A stretch of 64,000 nt of DNA from Modicisalibacter radicis (GCF_900961225.1 NZ_CAAHFN010000055.1:16744-80743); one strand, 5' to 3'. Shown: positions 18,904 through 31,376, numbered from the stretch's first letter. Notes: generated from the sequence alone by a model not told the origin. Numbers and translations are program-made.

Positions 18904-20082
18904 TCAGGCGTGAAGCGGCCGGGACGGCCCGAAATGCTCGAAACGCCGCCGCTCGGCGGGCACGCCGAGGGCTTCGAGCTCGGCATCGACGCAGCGCATG
19001 AAGCCCTGGGGACCGACCAGATAGCACAGCGGCTCACTCGCCGGCAGCAGCGTCGCCAGCAGTTCGCGGTCGATGCGCCCATGATGGTCCGGTTGCGTAT
19101 CGCCATCGGCTTCCTCGTAGCAGACCACACTGCGCAGCTGCTGCGGATAGCGCTCGGCCAACGCCGCGACCTCGTCGCCGAAGGCGTGCACATCGGCGTT
19201 ACGCGCGGCGTGCACATAGGTGACCTGGCGACCCGCGGCCAGTGCCTGGTCGGCCAGCGAGAGCATCGGCGTCTGGCCGACCCCGGCGCTGAGCAGCACC
19301 ACCGGCGAGGCGTCTTCCGCGAGGGTCAGCTCACCCGCCGGCGGCAGCAGCTCGAGGCGCGAGCCTTCGCTCATGCGGGCATGGAAATGCTCGCTGACCC
19401 GGCCGCCCGGCTCGCGCTTGATCGACAGCCGATAGGTGCGGCCGTTGGGCGCCGCGGAGAGGCTGTAGTGGCGGAACACCGGCTCGCCGTCGATCATGAG
19501 CTTGACGCCGATGAACTGCCCCGGCGCGAAGTCGGCGACCGGCTGGCCATCGTCGGGCGCCAGCACGAAGGAGCGGATCTCGGCGCTTTCCCGGCGGGTC
19601 TCGGCGACGTGGAAGGCGCGAGTGCCGCGCCAGCCGCCCGGCAGCGCCGCGAACTGCTCGTAGCGCGCGGCCTCGAGTTCGATCAGCAGACCGGCCAGCT
19701 CTTCGTAGACCGCCTGCCAGGCGTCGGCGACCTCGGCGGTCACCGCCTCGCCGAGCACCTCGCCGATCGCCGCCATCAGGCACTCGCCGACGATCGGGTA
19801 GTGATCGGGACGGATGTTCAGCGAGACGTGCTTGTCGACCACCAGCGCCAGCGACGCCTTGGCCTGCTCGCGATCGCCGCGTAGCTGCACGTAGTGCAGC
19901 ACCGAGGCGGCCAGCGCCCGCGGCTGGCCGCCACTCGCCTGGTGAGCGGCATTGAACAGCGCCTTGACCTCGGGATAGCGATCGAACATCAGCGGGTAGA
20001 AACGCGCGGTAATCGTATCGAGGTGCTCGGCGACGACGGGGGCGGTAGCGGCGACGACCTGTTCCTGTTGCGGGGTCAGCAT
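18904..20082 (-). CDS. hmp: Flavohemoglobin, nitric oxide dioxygenase Hmp
   Basis: 392 residues from the ATG at 20082 (GGAG upstream). It converts nitric oxide plus oxygen to nitrate using NAD(P)H. Globin domain 1-140 with the B10 Tyr (ITARFYPLMF) and proximal His (DKHVSL, about 85). FAD domain with RHYSLSA. NAD domain with GVGQTPMLS and the C-terminal FEHFGP. It is divergent from norR, and its upstream region carries a sigma-54 promoter and three NorR sites. This indicates NO-induced, RpoN-dependent expression. Confidence 0.98.
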   Translation of the reverse strand: MLTPQQEQVVAATAPVVAEHLDTITARFYPLMFDRYPEVKALFNAAHQASGGQPRALAASVLHYVQLRGDREQAKASLALVVDKHVSLNIRPDHYPIVGECLMAAIGEVLGEAVTAEVADAWQAVYEELAGLLIELEAARYEQFAALPGGWRGTRAFHVAETRRESAEIRSFVLAPDDGQPVADFAPGQFIGVKLMIDGEPVFRHYSLSAAPNGRTYRLSIKREPGGRVSEHFHARMSEGSRLELLPPAGELTLAEDASPVVLLSAGVGQTPMLSLADQALAAGRQVTYVHAARNADVHAFGDEVAALAERYPQQLRSVVCYEEADGDTQPDHHGRIDRELLATLLPASEPLCYLVGPQGFMRCVDAELEALGVPAERRRFEHFGPSRPLHA

Positions 20083-20128
20083 GTAGGGCTCCGGATAATC
20101 ATAAAAAAGAGATGACACACTCTTCGGG

Positions 20129-20143
20129 GCAACCCCCGTGCCA
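20129..20143 (-). promoter_or_regulatory. hmp: Sigma-54 (RpoN) promoter of hmp
   Basis: Read on the minus strand: TGGCAC (20138-20143), five G, TTGC (20129-20132). The -24 GG and -12 GC are ten bases apart, as the consensus requires. It lies about 47 bases before the hmp start codon, with NorR sites about 110-155 bases further upstream. Confidence 0.85.
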
Positions 20144-20253
20144 GGCCCCGGTAGCCGCGACACCCTGCCGCAGGGCATGGCACCAGCCCAGGCACCATCC
20201 ATGCTGGCGACGGCCCGGCACTCTTCGCCACCGTCCTCTCCCGCCACTCGACA

Positions 20254-20299
20254 GTTAAAATGACAATATCGGGGTTGTCTTTTTTACTGTCACCCGGAC
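20254..20299. promoter_or_regulatory. Three NorR enhancer sites (GT-N7-AC)
   Basis: Three copies of the NorR core GT-N7-AC lie in 46 bases: 20254-20264, 20277-20287 and 20289-20299. In E. coli three such sites upstream of norVW assemble the NorR hexamer. Here they sit in the hmp–norR gap, upstream of the sigma-54 promoter of hmp and just before norR, so they may also mediate norR autoregulation. Confidence 0.75.
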
Positions 20300-20312
20300 A
20301 ATCACGGTCATC

Positions 20313-21899
20313 ATGACACGCTTCTACGACATTCTCCGCGACCTGCTGACCCAGCTCGCCGACGGCCAGCCCGTCGAGGCGCTGCAGCCGTTGTGGTCGC
20401 GGCTGCTCGAGACCCTGGTCGGCGACTACCCGGCCGACGCCAGCACGCTGATGGTCAACGACGAGGCGGGACTCTTGCCGGTCGCCGTGCTCGGCCTGCC
20501 CGACGAAGTGCGCGGTCGACGCTTCCCGCTCGACGTCCATCCGCGGCTAGCGGTCATCGCCCGACACCCCGGCGTCTGCCGCTTCCCGCCGGACAGCCCG
20601 CTGCCCGACCCCTTCGACGGCCTGATCGACGAGGAACTCACCGCGGTCCACGACTGCCTGGGAGTGGCGCTGCGCGACGGCGAGCGGTTGATCGGCGTGC
20701 TCACCCTCGATGCGTTGGCCGCCGGCAGTCTGGCGCGCCTCGACGAGGACGAGCTGCTCGCCAAGGCGCGCCTGCTGGCGACCTGCCTGCGCCTGGCCAG
20801 CCAGCTCAGCGCCACCCGCTCGCGGCTCAGCGAGGCACTCGACAGCGAGCCCCGGCCGGCCCTGCAGCGCCACTGGAACAGCCCGGCCATGCAACGCCTC
20901 GATGCCTCGCTGGACCTGGTCGCGCCGACCGACATGTGCGTGCTGCTGCAGGGCGAGACCGGGGTCGGCAAGGAGCGCGTGGTGCGCGCGCTGCACGCCC
21001 GCTCGACCCGCCACCAGGGGCCGCTGGTCCAGGTCAATTGCGCGAGCCTGCCCGAGCAGCTGATCGAGAGCGAGCTGTTCGGGCATCGTCGTGGGGCGTT
21101 CTCCGGGGCGATCCGCGACCACCGCGGGCACTTCGCGATGGCCGACGGCGGCACGCTGATGCTCGACGAGATCGGCGAGTTGCCGCTGGCCCTGCAGCCC
21201 AAGCTGCTGCGCGTCCTGCAGGAGGGCGAAATCCAGCCGCTGGGCAGCGAGCGAGCCCAGCGGGTGGACGTGCGCATCGTCGCCGTGACCAACCGCGACC
21301 TGGCCGCCGAAGTCGCGGCCGGGCGCTTTCGCGAGGATCTCTACCACCGCCTGAGCGCCTTTCCCCTGCAGGTCCCTCCGTTGCGCCAGCGGCGCGAGGA
21401 CCTGCTGCTGCTCGCCGGCAGCTTCCTCGCCGACAACCGGGTGCGCCTGGGGGTCAACAACCTGCGCCTGTCGAGTGCGGCCGAGGCGGCCCTGCTGGCC
21501 TGGCAGTGGCCGGGCAACGTGCGCGAACTCGAACACACCCTGGGCCGGGCGGCGCTGCGCGCGCTGGGCGAGCGGCTCGACGATTCGCGCCGTGGCGGCT
21601 CAATCGACAGCCGCCGCCAGGCGGTGATCCGCATCGACAGCCGCCATCTCGATCTGCCGAGGGATGCGCCTCACGAGCCGTTCGGAGCCCTCGACACGCG
21701 CTCCGCAGGCGCCGCCGAGACGAGCTATTCCGCCGACGAGGACTGGTTGCCCCTGCGCCAGGCGATCGACGACTTCCAGCGCGACTACATCCGCCAGGCG
21801 CTGGCCGCCCACGACGGCAACTGGGCGGCCGCCGCGCGCACCCTGGGGCTCGACGCCGGCAACCTGCACCGCCTGGCCCGACGCCTGACGCTCAAGTGA
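20313..21899 (+). CDS. norR: NO-responsive sigma-54 activator NorR
   Basis: 528 residues. GAF domain (about 20-165) with the residues proposed to hold the non-haem iron of E. coli NorR lining up as Arg78, Asp99, Asp102, His113 and Asp133. AAA+ domain with Walker A GETGVGKE (214-221) and LDEIGE Walker B (284-289). A Fis-type helix-turn-helix closes the C-terminus (NWAAAARTLGLDAGNLHR by sense). The sigma-54 contact loop, normally GAFTGA, is GAFSGA (261-266). A linker of about 60 residues without clear domain character precedes the helix-turn-helix. The likely target is the divergent hmp. Confidence 0.95.
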   Translation: MTRFYDILRDLLTQLADGQPVEALQPLWSRLLETLVGDYPADASTLMVNDEAGLLPVAVLGLPDEVRGRRFPLDVHPRLAVIARHPGVCRFPPDSPLPDPFDGLIDEELTAVHDCLGVALRDGERLIGVLTLDALAAGSLARLDEDELLAKARLLATCLRLASQLSATRSRLSEALDSEPRPALQRHWNSPAMQRLDASLDLVAPTDMCVLLQGETGVGKERVVRALHARSTRHQGPLVQVNCASLPEQLIESELFGHRRGAFSGAIRDHRGHFAMADGGTLMLDEIGELPLALQPKLLRVLQEGEIQPLGSERAQRVDVRIVAVTNRDLAAEVAAGRFREDLYHRLSAFPLQVPPLRQRREDLLLLAGSFLADNRVRLGVNNLRLSSAAEAALLAWQWPGNVRELEHTLGRAALRALGERLDDSRRGGSIDSRRQAVIRIDSRHLDLPRDAPHEPFGALDTRSAGAAETSYSADEDWLPLRQAIDDFQRDYIRQALAAHDGNWAAAARTLGLDAGNLHRLARRLTLK

Positions 21900-22043
21900 G
21901 CGGTACGACAGGATCCGGCATGAATCGCACAGGATCGACCATGGCAGTGCCACGTGGTGTCTTCCACACTGTGCTACGTATCAATCACCGATGCGTCCAC
22001 GTTGTCGCTTCGGCGCCCACTATTCAGCCAGGGAGGCAATCGA

Positions 22044-23036
22044 ATGACACAAGCCATCCGCTTTCATGAAACCGGCGGACCCGAGGTACTGCGCTTCGAG
22101 GAGCACGAGCCCGGTGAGCCAGGTAGCCAGGAACTGCGCGTGCGCGTCGAGGCGATCGGCCTCAACCGCGCCGAGGCGATGTTCCGGTCCGGCAACTACC
22201 TGGAAGACCCGCAACTGCCGGCGGGCCTCGGTTACGAAGGCTCGGCGGTGGTCGAAGCCGTGGGCGACGGCGTCACGGGCTTCGCCGAGGACGACGCGGT
22301 GAGCGTGATCCCCGCCTTCTCGATGAACCGCTACAGCCTGTACGCCGAGCGCGCGATCGTGCCCGTCCATGCCGTGGCGCCGCGCCCGGAGGGGCTCGAT
22401 GCGGTCCAGGCCGCGGCGATCTGGATGCCCTTTCTGACCGCCTACGGCGCGCTGATCGATATCGCCCGACTCTCTCGCGGCGAGGCGGTGATCATCCCCG
22501 CGGCGTCGAGCAGCGTGGGCCTGGCGGCGATCCAGATCGCCAACAGCGTGGGCGCAGTGTCGATCGCCGCGACCCGCAGCTCGGCCAAGGCCGACGACCT
22601 GCGCAAGGCCGGTGCGGCCCACGTCATCGCCACCCAGGAGCAGGATGTCGCCGCCGAGGTCATGCGCATCACCGACGATGCCGGTGCCCGCGTGGTGTTC
22701 GACCCGGTCGCCGGTTCCGGCGCGCAGACGCTGGTCGACGCCATGGCGCCGTACGGCACCTACTTCGTCTACGGCGCCCTGAGCGGCGAGCCGACGCCGT
22801 TCCCGATGATCGCCGGCATGAACAAGGCGCTGACCATGCGCGGCTACACGCTGCTCGAGATCATCGCCGACCCCGAACGCTTCGAAGCCGGCAAGCGCTT
22901 CATCTACGCCGGTATCGAGCGCGGCGATTTCAAGCCGATCGTCGCCCGCACGTTCGGCTTCGCGGAGATGGTCGACGCCCACCGCTACATGGAATCCAAC
23001 CAGCAGTTCGGCAAGATCGTGGTCACCGTACCGTAA
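22044..23036 (+). CDS. Zinc-independent MDR oxidoreductase (quinone-reductase type)
   Basis: 330 residues from the ATG at 22044 (GGGAGG upstream). Medium-chain dehydrogenase/reductase: GroES-like N-terminal domain with GYEGSAVVEAVGDGV and a Rossmann domain with AASSSVGLAAIQIANSVG near residue 155. The Cys residues that hold catalytic and structural zinc in alcohol dehydrogenases are absent (LNRAE at the usual first ligand), so a NADPH quinone or enone reductase activity is likelier than alcohol dehydrogenase. It stands alone after norR. The 144-base upstream gap has a CCACGTGG palindrome but no recognised operator. Confidence 0.85.
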   Translation: MTQAIRFHETGGPEVLRFEEHEPGEPGSQELRVRVEAIGLNRAEAMFRSGNYLEDPQLPAGLGYEGSAVVEAVGDGVTGFAEDDAVSVIPAFSMNRYSLYAERAIVPVHAVAPRPEGLDAVQAAAIWMPFLTAYGALIDIARLSRGEAVIIPAASSSVGLAAIQIANSVGAVSIAATRSSAKADDLRKAGAAHVIATQEQDVAAEVMRITDDAGARVVFDPVAGSGAQTLVDAMAPYGTYFVYGALSGEPTPFPMIAGMNKALTMRGYTLLEIIADPERFEAGKRFIYAGIERGDFKPIVARTFGFAEMVDAHRYMESNQQFGKIVVTVP

Positions 23037-23090
23037 CCCGGAGCGCCCCGCTCATCGGCAAGACAGTCAGGCAATACAAGGGCCGAACGT

Positions 23091-23118
23091 AAAAAAGCCC
23101 GCAGAATGCGGGCTTTGA
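23091..23118 (-). terminator. Intrinsic terminator after ssb
   Basis: GCCCGCA (23097-23103) pairs with TGCGGGC (23107-23113). On the minus strand it ends in six T. It can also act weakly on the plus-strand oxidoreductase transcript. Confidence 0.85.
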
Positions 23119-23143
23119 CTTTCCATGGCCAAGTGCGGGCCGC

Positions 23144-23704
23144 TCAGAACGGGATCTCGTCGTCGAAATCGTCGAAGCTGCCGGGCTGCGGGGCGCCGTA
23201 GTTGCCACCCTGCTGGCCGCCGCCCTGCTGACCACCCTGAGCCGGTGGCTGCTGGGGCGGACGCTGGGGCTGCTGCGGCGGCGCATTGTTGGCATGGCCG
23301 CCCTGCTGGCCGCCCTGGGGTGCGTAGCCACCCTGCTGGGGCTGCTGCTGGGGAAAGTCGCCACCGCCGCGCGAATCGAGCATCTGCATGTCGTTGGCGA
23401 CGATCTCGGTGCTGTACTTGTCCTGGCCGTTCTGATCCTGCCACTTGCGCGTCTGCAGGCGACCTTCGATATACACCTTGCCGCCCTTCTTCAGATACTG
23501 CTGGGCGATCTCGGCGAGCTTGTTGAACAGCACCACGCGATGCCATTCGGTGCGCTCCTGACGCTGGCCGCTCTGACGGTCGGTCCAGGTATCGGTGGTC
23601 GCCAGGTTGAGGTTGGCCACCGCCGTTCCCGACGGCGTGAAGCGCACTTCGGGGTCCTGACCCAGATTGCCGATCAGGATGACCTTGTTTACACCACGGG
23701 CCAT
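23144..23704 (-). CDS. ssb: Single-stranded DNA-binding protein SSB
   Basis: 186 residues. N-terminal OB fold (1-110) with [21 protein letters not shown] as the usual opening. A Gln/Gly/Pro-rich disordered linker follows (about 115-175), then the acidic tip DFDDEIPF that recruits repair and replication partners. It lies 28 bases downstream of the MFS gene on the same strand and ends in a strong terminator. No LexA box was found upstream. Confidence 0.98.
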   Translation of the reverse strand: MARGVNKVILIGNLGQDPEVRFTPSGTAVANLNLATTDTWTDRQSGQRQERTEWHRVVLFNKLAEIAQQYLKKGGKVYIEGRLQTRKWQDQNGQDKYSTEIVANDMQMLDSRGGGDFPQQQPQQGGYAPQGGQQGGHANNAPPQQPQRPPQQPPAQGGQQGGGQQGGNYGAPQPGSFDDFDDEIPF

Positions 23705-23732
23705 GTTTGACTCCTTGCTAGTGGGCGGGCGC

Positions 23733-25115
23733 TCACGCGCCCCTTGAATCGTGTCGGGTGCCGGCCACCCGGGCCAGCGCCTCGGCGTCCAGTCGCTGAC
23801 GATCGACCTTGAGGTAGGCGACGCGCTCTTCGGGCACCACCAGTACGTCCTCGACCCCGGCTATGTCGGCGAAGCGCGCCATCAGCGCATCCAGGGCATC
23901 GCCGGGATGGTCGTCCAGCGTCACGATCTCGCTGGACAGGTGGCGCGGCGCAGGCATCCGCCAGATCACCGCCAACCACACGGCACCCAGCAAGGCGGCA
24001 CCCAGGAACACCGCATCATACCCGAAATGCTGCGACAGGGCCCCGCCCAGCACCCCGCCCAGGAAAGCGCCGAGGAACTGGCTGGTCGAGTAGACGCCCA
24101 TCGCGGTGCCCTTGGCACCCGCCGGGGCGAGCTTGCTGATCATCGACGGCAGGGTGGCCTCGAGCAGGTTGAAGGCGACGAAGAACGCCCACAGCAGGCC
24201 GATCAGCGTCCAGCGCTGGTGGCCGAGCTCGCCGAGCGCCAGCAGCACCAGGGTCATGCCCGCCACCGCGCCGAGGAAGGTCGCCTTCATGCGCCGGCGC
24301 TTCTCGGCGACGATCACCAGCGGCACCATGCCGACGAAGGCCAGCCCCATCACCGCCAGATAGACCCAGCCCTGGTCGGCGGCGGCGATGCCCACGTCGA
24401 CCAGCCGGAACGGCACCGCAACGAAGGCGGCGGTCAGGATCAGATGCAGGGCAAAGATCGAGAAGTCCAGCCGCAGCAGGCTGGAGCTGGTAAGCGTGGT
24501 GCGCAACTGCTCACGATCGAGGCCGACGTCCTGGTGGCGCGCCACCCGCGGCGCCGCCGGCACCAGCCGCCAGAGCACCAGCAGGCTCGCCAGGGCGAGC
24601 AGCGCGGTCAGCCAGAATACGCTGGTCAGACCGAAATGCGCGGCCATCAGCGGGCCGACGACCATGGCGATGGCGAAGGCCACGCCGATCGACAAGCCGA
24701 TGGTGGCCATCGCCGCGGTGCGGATCTCCTCGCGGGTCTGATCGGCAAGCAGCGCCATGATCGCCCCGGCCACCGCGCCGCTGCCCTGCAGGCAGCGGCC
24801 GACGATCACCGTGGCGATGGAGTCCGCCTCGGCGGCGATCACGCTGCCCAGCGCGAACAGCAGCAGGCCGCCGGCGATCACCACCTTGCGGCCGATACGA
24901 TCGGAAAGCAGCCCGAAGGGAATCTGGAAGATGGCCTGGGTCAGGCCGTAGGCGCCCAGCGCCAGGCCCACCAGCAGCGGCGTGGCGCCGGCGAGGTCCT
25001 CGGCGTACAGCGCCAGCACCGGCAACACCATGAACAGGCCGAGCATGCGCGTGGCGTAAAGCCCGGCGAGCCCGGAGATGGCGCGGCGCTCAGAGGTCAA
25101 CAGTCGAGCAGTCAT
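23733..25115 (-). CDS. MFS transporter with C-terminal soluble domain (YajR-like)
   Basis: 460 residues from the ATG at 25115. Twelve membrane segments over about residues 10-390 with the MFS signature [10 protein letters not shown] between segments 2 and 3. The last 70 residues form a soluble ferredoxin/ACT-like tail ([21 protein letters not shown] by sense), as in E. coli YajR. The substrate is unknown. The position between uvrA (divergent) and ssb (28 bases downstream) is conserved in pseudomonads and relatives, but no functional tie to DNA repair is known. Confidence 0.88.
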   Translation of the reverse strand: MTARLLTSERRAISGLAGLYATRMLGLFMVLPVLALYAEDLAGATPLLVGLALGAYGLTQAIFQIPFGLLSDRIGRKVVIAGGLLLFALGSVIAAEADSIATVIVGRCLQGSGAVAGAIMALLADQTREEIRTAAMATIGLSIGVAFAIAMVVGPLMAAHFGLTSVFWLTALLALASLLVLWRLVPAAPRVARHQDVGLDREQLRTTLTSSSLLRLDFSIFALHLILTAAFVAVPFRLVDVGIAAADQGWVYLAVMGLAFVGMVPLVIVAEKRRRMKATFLGAVAGMTLVLLALGELGHQRWTLIGLLWAFFVAFNLLEATLPSMISKLAPAGAKGTAMGVYSTSQFLGAFLGGVLGGALSQHFGYDAVFLGAALLGAVWLAVIWRMPAPRHLSSEIVTLDDHPGDALDALMARFADIAGVEDVLVVPEERVAYLKVDRQRLDAEALARVAGTRHDSRGA

Positions 25116-25266
25116 GGCGGGTCGCAGTCTGGGTGAACGGGAAGGAAAACAGCTTGCGAATCGCGTCGGCCGGCAGCGGTCGCGCGCCTCGACTATTCTA
25201 CCGGTTCGCCAGTCGCCGGGAAAAGCCGTGTGGCGCCTGGTCGGCGGAGTTTCGCCGGCACTCGCT

Positions 25267-25296
25267 TTGCCGGGCCTTCGCCCAACGCCGTATAAT
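25267..25296 (+). promoter_or_regulatory. uvrA: Probable sigma-70 promoter of uvrA
   Basis: TTGCCG at 25267-25272, an 18-base spacer and a perfect TATAAT at 25291-25296, 28 bases before the uvrA start. No CTG-N10-CAG LexA box is found in the uvrA–MFS gap. Confidence 0.6.
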
Positions 25297-25324
25297 CGAA
25301 CTTTTGCGCGCTCACGAGGTGGCA

Positions 25325-28192
<2,868 letters not shown>

Positions 28193-28263
28193 TCCGGGCT
28201 AGTAGCTCGTAGCTCGTCTTCCCTGCTCCCAGGCGCGAAGCGCCGCTCTTCAGGCTTCAAACT

Positions 28264-28295
28264 AAAAAAGCCGGCTCCCGAGGGAGCCGGCTTTC
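28264..28295. terminator. Bidirectional terminator between uvrA and rplQ
   Basis: GCCGGCTCCC (28270-28279) pairs with GGGAGCCGGC (28282-28291). A6 on the left gives a U tract for the minus-strand alpha operon and CTTTC on the right serves uvrA. Confidence 0.9.
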
Positions 28296-28325
28296 GTATC
28301 GGCCTTGGACGGCACAGCGCGAGGA

Positions 28326-28709
28326 TCAGTCCTCGGCGGCTTCCTCGATGACCGGACGGTCGACCAGTTCGACATAGGCCATCGGCGCGTTGTCGCCGGT
28401 GCGGTAACCGCACTTGAGGATGCGCACGTAACCGCCGGGGCGGTTGGTGTAGCGCGGGCCCAGCTCGTTGAAGAGCTTGCCGACCGTATCCTTGGAACGG
28501 GTACGGCTGAAGGCCAGGCGACGGTTGGCGACGCTGTCCTGCTTGGACAAGGTGATCAGCGGCTCGATGTGACGACGCAGTTCCTTGGCCTTGGGCAGGG
28601 TTGTCTTGATGACTTCATGCTCGACCAGCGAGACGCACATGTTCTTGAACATGGCGTGGCGGTGCGAGCTCGTACGATTGAGGTGACGACCACTCTTACG
28701 ATGACGCAT
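28326..28709 (-). CDS. rplQ: 50S ribosomal protein L17
   Basis: 127 residues with the characteristic basic opening [18 protein letters not shown]17 sits near the polypeptide exit tunnel of the large subunit. Last gene of the alpha operon, 35 bases after rpoA, followed by the terminator at 28264-28295. Confidence 0.98.
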   Translation of the reverse strand: MRHRKSGRHLNRTSSHRHAMFKNMCVSLVEHEVIKTTLPKAKELRRHIEPLITLSKQDSVANRRLAFSRTRSKDTVGKLFNELGPRYTNRPGGYVRILKCGYRTGDNAPMAYVELVDRPVIEEAAED

Positions 28710-28744
28710 GGTTGTGATTCCTTAACTGGGGCTCGAGTCGACGC

Positions 28745-29743
28745 TCACGCGGAGGCCTTGTCGTCCTTGAGGCTCGCCGGCGGCCAGTTTTCCAGCCGCA
28801 TGCCGAGGGACAGGCCGCGCGCTGCCAGGACGTCCTTGATCTCGTTCAAAGACTTCTTGCCGAGGTTGGGAGTCTTCAACAGCTCGACTTCGGTACGCTG
28901 AATGAGATCGCCGATGTAATAGATATTCTCGGCCTTGAGGCAGTTGGCGCTGCGGACGGTCAACTCGAGATCGTCTACGGGGCGCAGCAGGATAGGATCG
29001 ATGTGATCCTGTTCCTCTTCAACTTCCTGTTCCTTGTCGGCTTCCAGGTCGACGAACGCACCCAACTGTTCCTGCAGAATGGTTGCGCTGCGACGGATCG
29101 CCTCTTCCGGATCCAGGGTGCCGTCGGTTTCCAGGTCGATGACCAGCTTGTCGAGGTCGGTGCGCTGTTCGACGCGCGCCGCTTCGACGGCATAGGAAAC
29201 GCGGCGTACGGGGCTGAAGGTCGCATCCAGCTGCAGGCGACCGATGGTCCGCGATTCGTCATCCGCGTCGGCACGAGTATCCGCGGGCTCATAACCACGG
29301 CCACGAGCGACCTTGAGCTGCATCTTCAGCTCGGCGCCCTCGTTGACGTGAGCGATCACGTGCTCGGGATTGACGATATCGACATCATGGTCGACGGCGA
29401 TGTCGCCGGCCGTGACGACACACGGGCCCTGCTTGTTCAGCGAGAGCACCGCTTCGTCGCGGCTGTGCATCTTGATCGCCACGTCCTTGAGGTTCAGGAG
29501 GATCTCGATGACATCTTCCTGGACCCCTTCGATCGCACTGTATTCGTGCTCAACACCGGCGATTTCCGCTTCCACCACGGCACAGCCGGGCATGGAAGAC
29601 AGCAGGATGCGACGCAGAGCATTCCCCAGGGTGTGACCGAAACCGCGCTCGAACGGCTCGAGCACGATCTTCGCGTGGTGCGCGTTGATCTCTTCGACCT
29701 TGATATCGCGAGGACGGAGAAACTCTGTCACTGAACGCTGCAT
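28745..29743 (-). CDS. rpoA: RNA polymerase alpha subunit
   Basis: 332 residues, near the usual 329. The N-terminal domain (to about 235) drives dimerisation and beta/beta-prime assembly ([14 protein letters not shown], about 35-48). An acidic linker with EQEVEEEQD joins it to the C-terminal domain (about 250-325; [24 protein letters not shown]), which contacts UP elements and activators. It lies between rpsD (87 bases upstream) and rplQ in the alpha operon. The AT-rich block upstream of the Tyr-Gly-Thr tRNA promoter is one likely target of the C-terminal domain. Confidence 0.99.
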   Translation of the reverse strand: MQRSVTEFLRPRDIKVEEINAHHAKIVLEPFERGFGHTLGNALRRILLSSMPGCAVVEAEIAGVEHEYSAIEGVQEDVIEILLNLKDVAIKMHSRDEAVLSLNKQGPCVVTAGDIAVDHDVDIVNPEHVIAHVNEGAELKMQLKVARGRGYEPADTRADADDESRTIGRLQLDATFSPVRRVSYAVEAARVEQRTDLDKLVIDLETDGTLDPEEAIRRSATILQEQLGAFVDLEADKEQEVEEEQDHIDPILLRPVDDLELTVRSANCLKAENIYYIGDLIQRTEVELLKTPNLGKKSLNEIKDVLAARGLSLGMRLENWPPASLKDDKASA

Positions 29744-29830
29744 ATGAACACCTTTCAGGCTGCCAAACGGATACTCGGTACTCGGAGCCGGGCACGCAGC
29801 GCGCGCCCGGCATCACGCGTGGGACGCTGA

Positions 29831-30451
29831 TTACTTCGAGTACAGCTCGACGATCAGGTTTTCGTTGATGTCGGCAGACAGGTCGCCGCGTTCCGGGACA
29901 GCCTTGAAAGTGCCTTCCATCTTCTTCGAATCGACATCGATCCAGGTCACGTCGCCGCGCTGGCCGGACAACTGCAGGGCGTGTTGGATACGCGCCTGGT
30001 TCTTGGCCTTTTCACGCACGGTGACGACGTCGCCGGGACGGACCTGATAAGAAGCCACGTTGACGCTGCGCCCGTTGACGGCGATCGCCTTGTGGCTGAC
30101 CAACTGACGCGCTTCGGCACGCGTGGAGCCGAAGCCCATGCGATAGACGACGTTGTCCAGTCGGGATTCGAGCAGTTGCAGCAACAACTCGCCGGTCGCG
30201 CCCTTCATGCGGGCCGCTTCCTTGTAGTAGTTGCGGAACTGGTTCTCGAGCACGCCGTAGATACGACGCACTTTCTGCTTCTCGCGAAGCTGCAAGCCGT
30301 AGTCGGAAAGACGCTGACGGCGCTGGCCGTGCACACCCGGAATCTGCTCGGATTTGCACTTCTTCTCGAAGGGAGTGACACCGCTCTTGAGAAAGAGGTC
30401 GGTCCCTTCACGACGAGACAGTTTGCACTTCGGTCCAATATAACGAGCCAT
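29831..30451 (-). CDS. rpsD: 30S ribosomal protein S4
   Basis: 206 residues. Primary 16S rRNA binder and, in E. coli, translational repressor of the alpha operon. The S4 RNA-binding domain ([20 protein letters not shown] by sense, about 94-113) is intact. The N-terminus lacks the zinc-type Cys cluster. Twelve bases after rpsK. Confidence 0.98.
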   Translation of the reverse strand: MARYIGPKCKLSRREGTDLFLKSGVTPFEKKCKSEQIPGVHGQRRQRLSDYGLQLREKQKVRRIYGVLENQFRNYYKEAARMKGATGELLLQLLESRLDNVVYRMGFGSTRAEARQLVSHKAIAVNGRSVNVASYQVRPGDVVTVREKAKNQARIQHALQLSGQRGDVTWIDVDSKKMEGTFKAVPERGDLSADINENLIVELYSK

Positions 30452-30463
30452 GAGTCTGTCTCC

Positions 30464-30850
30464 TTAAACGCGGCGTTTCTTCGGCGGACGGCAGCCGTTG
30501 TGGGGAACGGGCGTCGCGTCGGTGATGCTCTGCACGCGGAAGCCGGCGGCATTCAATGCGCGCACGGCGGACTCACGGCCAGGACCGGGGCCCTTGACCA
30601 GCACGTCGACGTTTTTCACACCATACTCGGCTGCAGCAGTCGCTGCACGTTCGCTTGCCACTTGAGCAGCGAACGGGGTGCTCTTGCGAGAACCACGAAA
30701 ACCCGAACCACCGGCAGTCGCCCATGAGAGCGCGTTGCCCTGGCGGTCTGTGATCGTCACGATCGTGTTGTTAAAAGAGGCATGGATGTGGGCTACCGCA
30801 TCCACTACCTGCTTTTTAACCTTTTTACGGTTACTACGCGGGTTAGCCAT
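30464..30850 (-). CDS. rpsK: 30S ribosomal protein S11
   Basis: 128 residues with [19 protein letters not shown] near the N-terminus and the C-terminal [13 protein letters not shown]. Platform protein near the E site. Second gene of the alpha operon, 39 bases after rpsM. Confidence 0.98.
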   Translation of the reverse strand: MANPRSNRKKVKKQVVDAVAHIHASFNNTIVTITDRQGNALSWATAGGSGFRGSRKSTPFAAQVASERAATAAAEYGVKNVDVLVKGPGPGRESAVRALNAAGFRVQSITDATPVPHNGCRPPKKRRV

Positions 30851-30889
30851 GTTGATGTTTCTTCCTGTCTTAACGCCAGAACATGCGTT

Positions 30890-31246
30890 TTATTTGCGAA
30901 TCGGTTTGCGCGGGCCCTTGCGGGTACGCGCATTGGTCTTCGTGCGCTGACCGCGCAGGGGAAGACCACGACGATGACGCAGACCACGGTAGCAACCCAA
31001 GTCCATCAGACGCTTGATATTCAGCGTCGTGTCGCGACGAAGGTCACCCTCAACGGTGTACTTGCCGACCTCGGTGCGCAGCGCATCTACCTGTTCGGCA
31101 GACAGCTCCTGCACCTTGGCGGTGGGTACGATGCCGACCGCGGCACAGATGTCCTGCGCGCGAGTACGGCCAATCCCGAAGATATAGGTCAGCGAGATCG
31201 CCGCATGCTTGTTGTCCGGGATATTGACGCCTGCAATACGGGCCAT
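30890..31246 (-). CDS. rpsM: 30S ribosomal protein S13
   Basis: 118 residues: [15 protein letters not shown] opening, helix-two-turn-helix GIGRTRAQ, and a basic tail that touches P-site tRNA ([18 protein letters not shown]). First gene of the alpha operon, preceded by a 130-base leader that may carry the S4 control site. Confidence 0.98.
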   Translation of the reverse strand: MARIAGVNIPDNKHAAISLTYIFGIGRTRAQDICAAVGIVPTAKVQELSAEQVDALRTEVGKYTVEGDLRRDTTLNIKRLMDLGCYRGLRHRRGLPLRGQRTKTNARTRKGPRKPIRK

Positions 31247-31376
31247 CAGCTTACTCCGAAATTTGAGCGGCTTGCTCGTTTGTTCATCTACAAAAGGCGC
31301 AACAGCTTACACCTTTGTCCCTCTCGAGACAAGGGTGCAAGCCGGCGCCCGCTTTCGGTCAACGTCAGGAACAGAA
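31247..31376 (-). promoter_or_regulatory. Alpha-operon leader, possible S4 control region
   Basis: The 130-base rpmJ–rpsM gap is long for this cluster. It holds an eight-base-pair stem (31312-31319 with 31328-31335) and a weak promoter candidate (TTGTCT, 17 bases, TAAGCT). In E. coli S4 binds a pseudoknot at this point. The homology is positional only. Confidence 0.4.

Noticed and set aside
21900..22043. CCACGTGG palindrome upstream of the MDR oxidoreductase as a regulator site
   Set aside because: A single eight-base palindrome in GC-rich DNA is too weak and no adjacent regulator gene points to it.
25116..25324. Search for a LexA (SOS) box upstream of uvrA and the MFS–ssb unit
   Set aside because: No CTG-N10-CAG spacing was found; a lineage-specific motif cannot be excluded.
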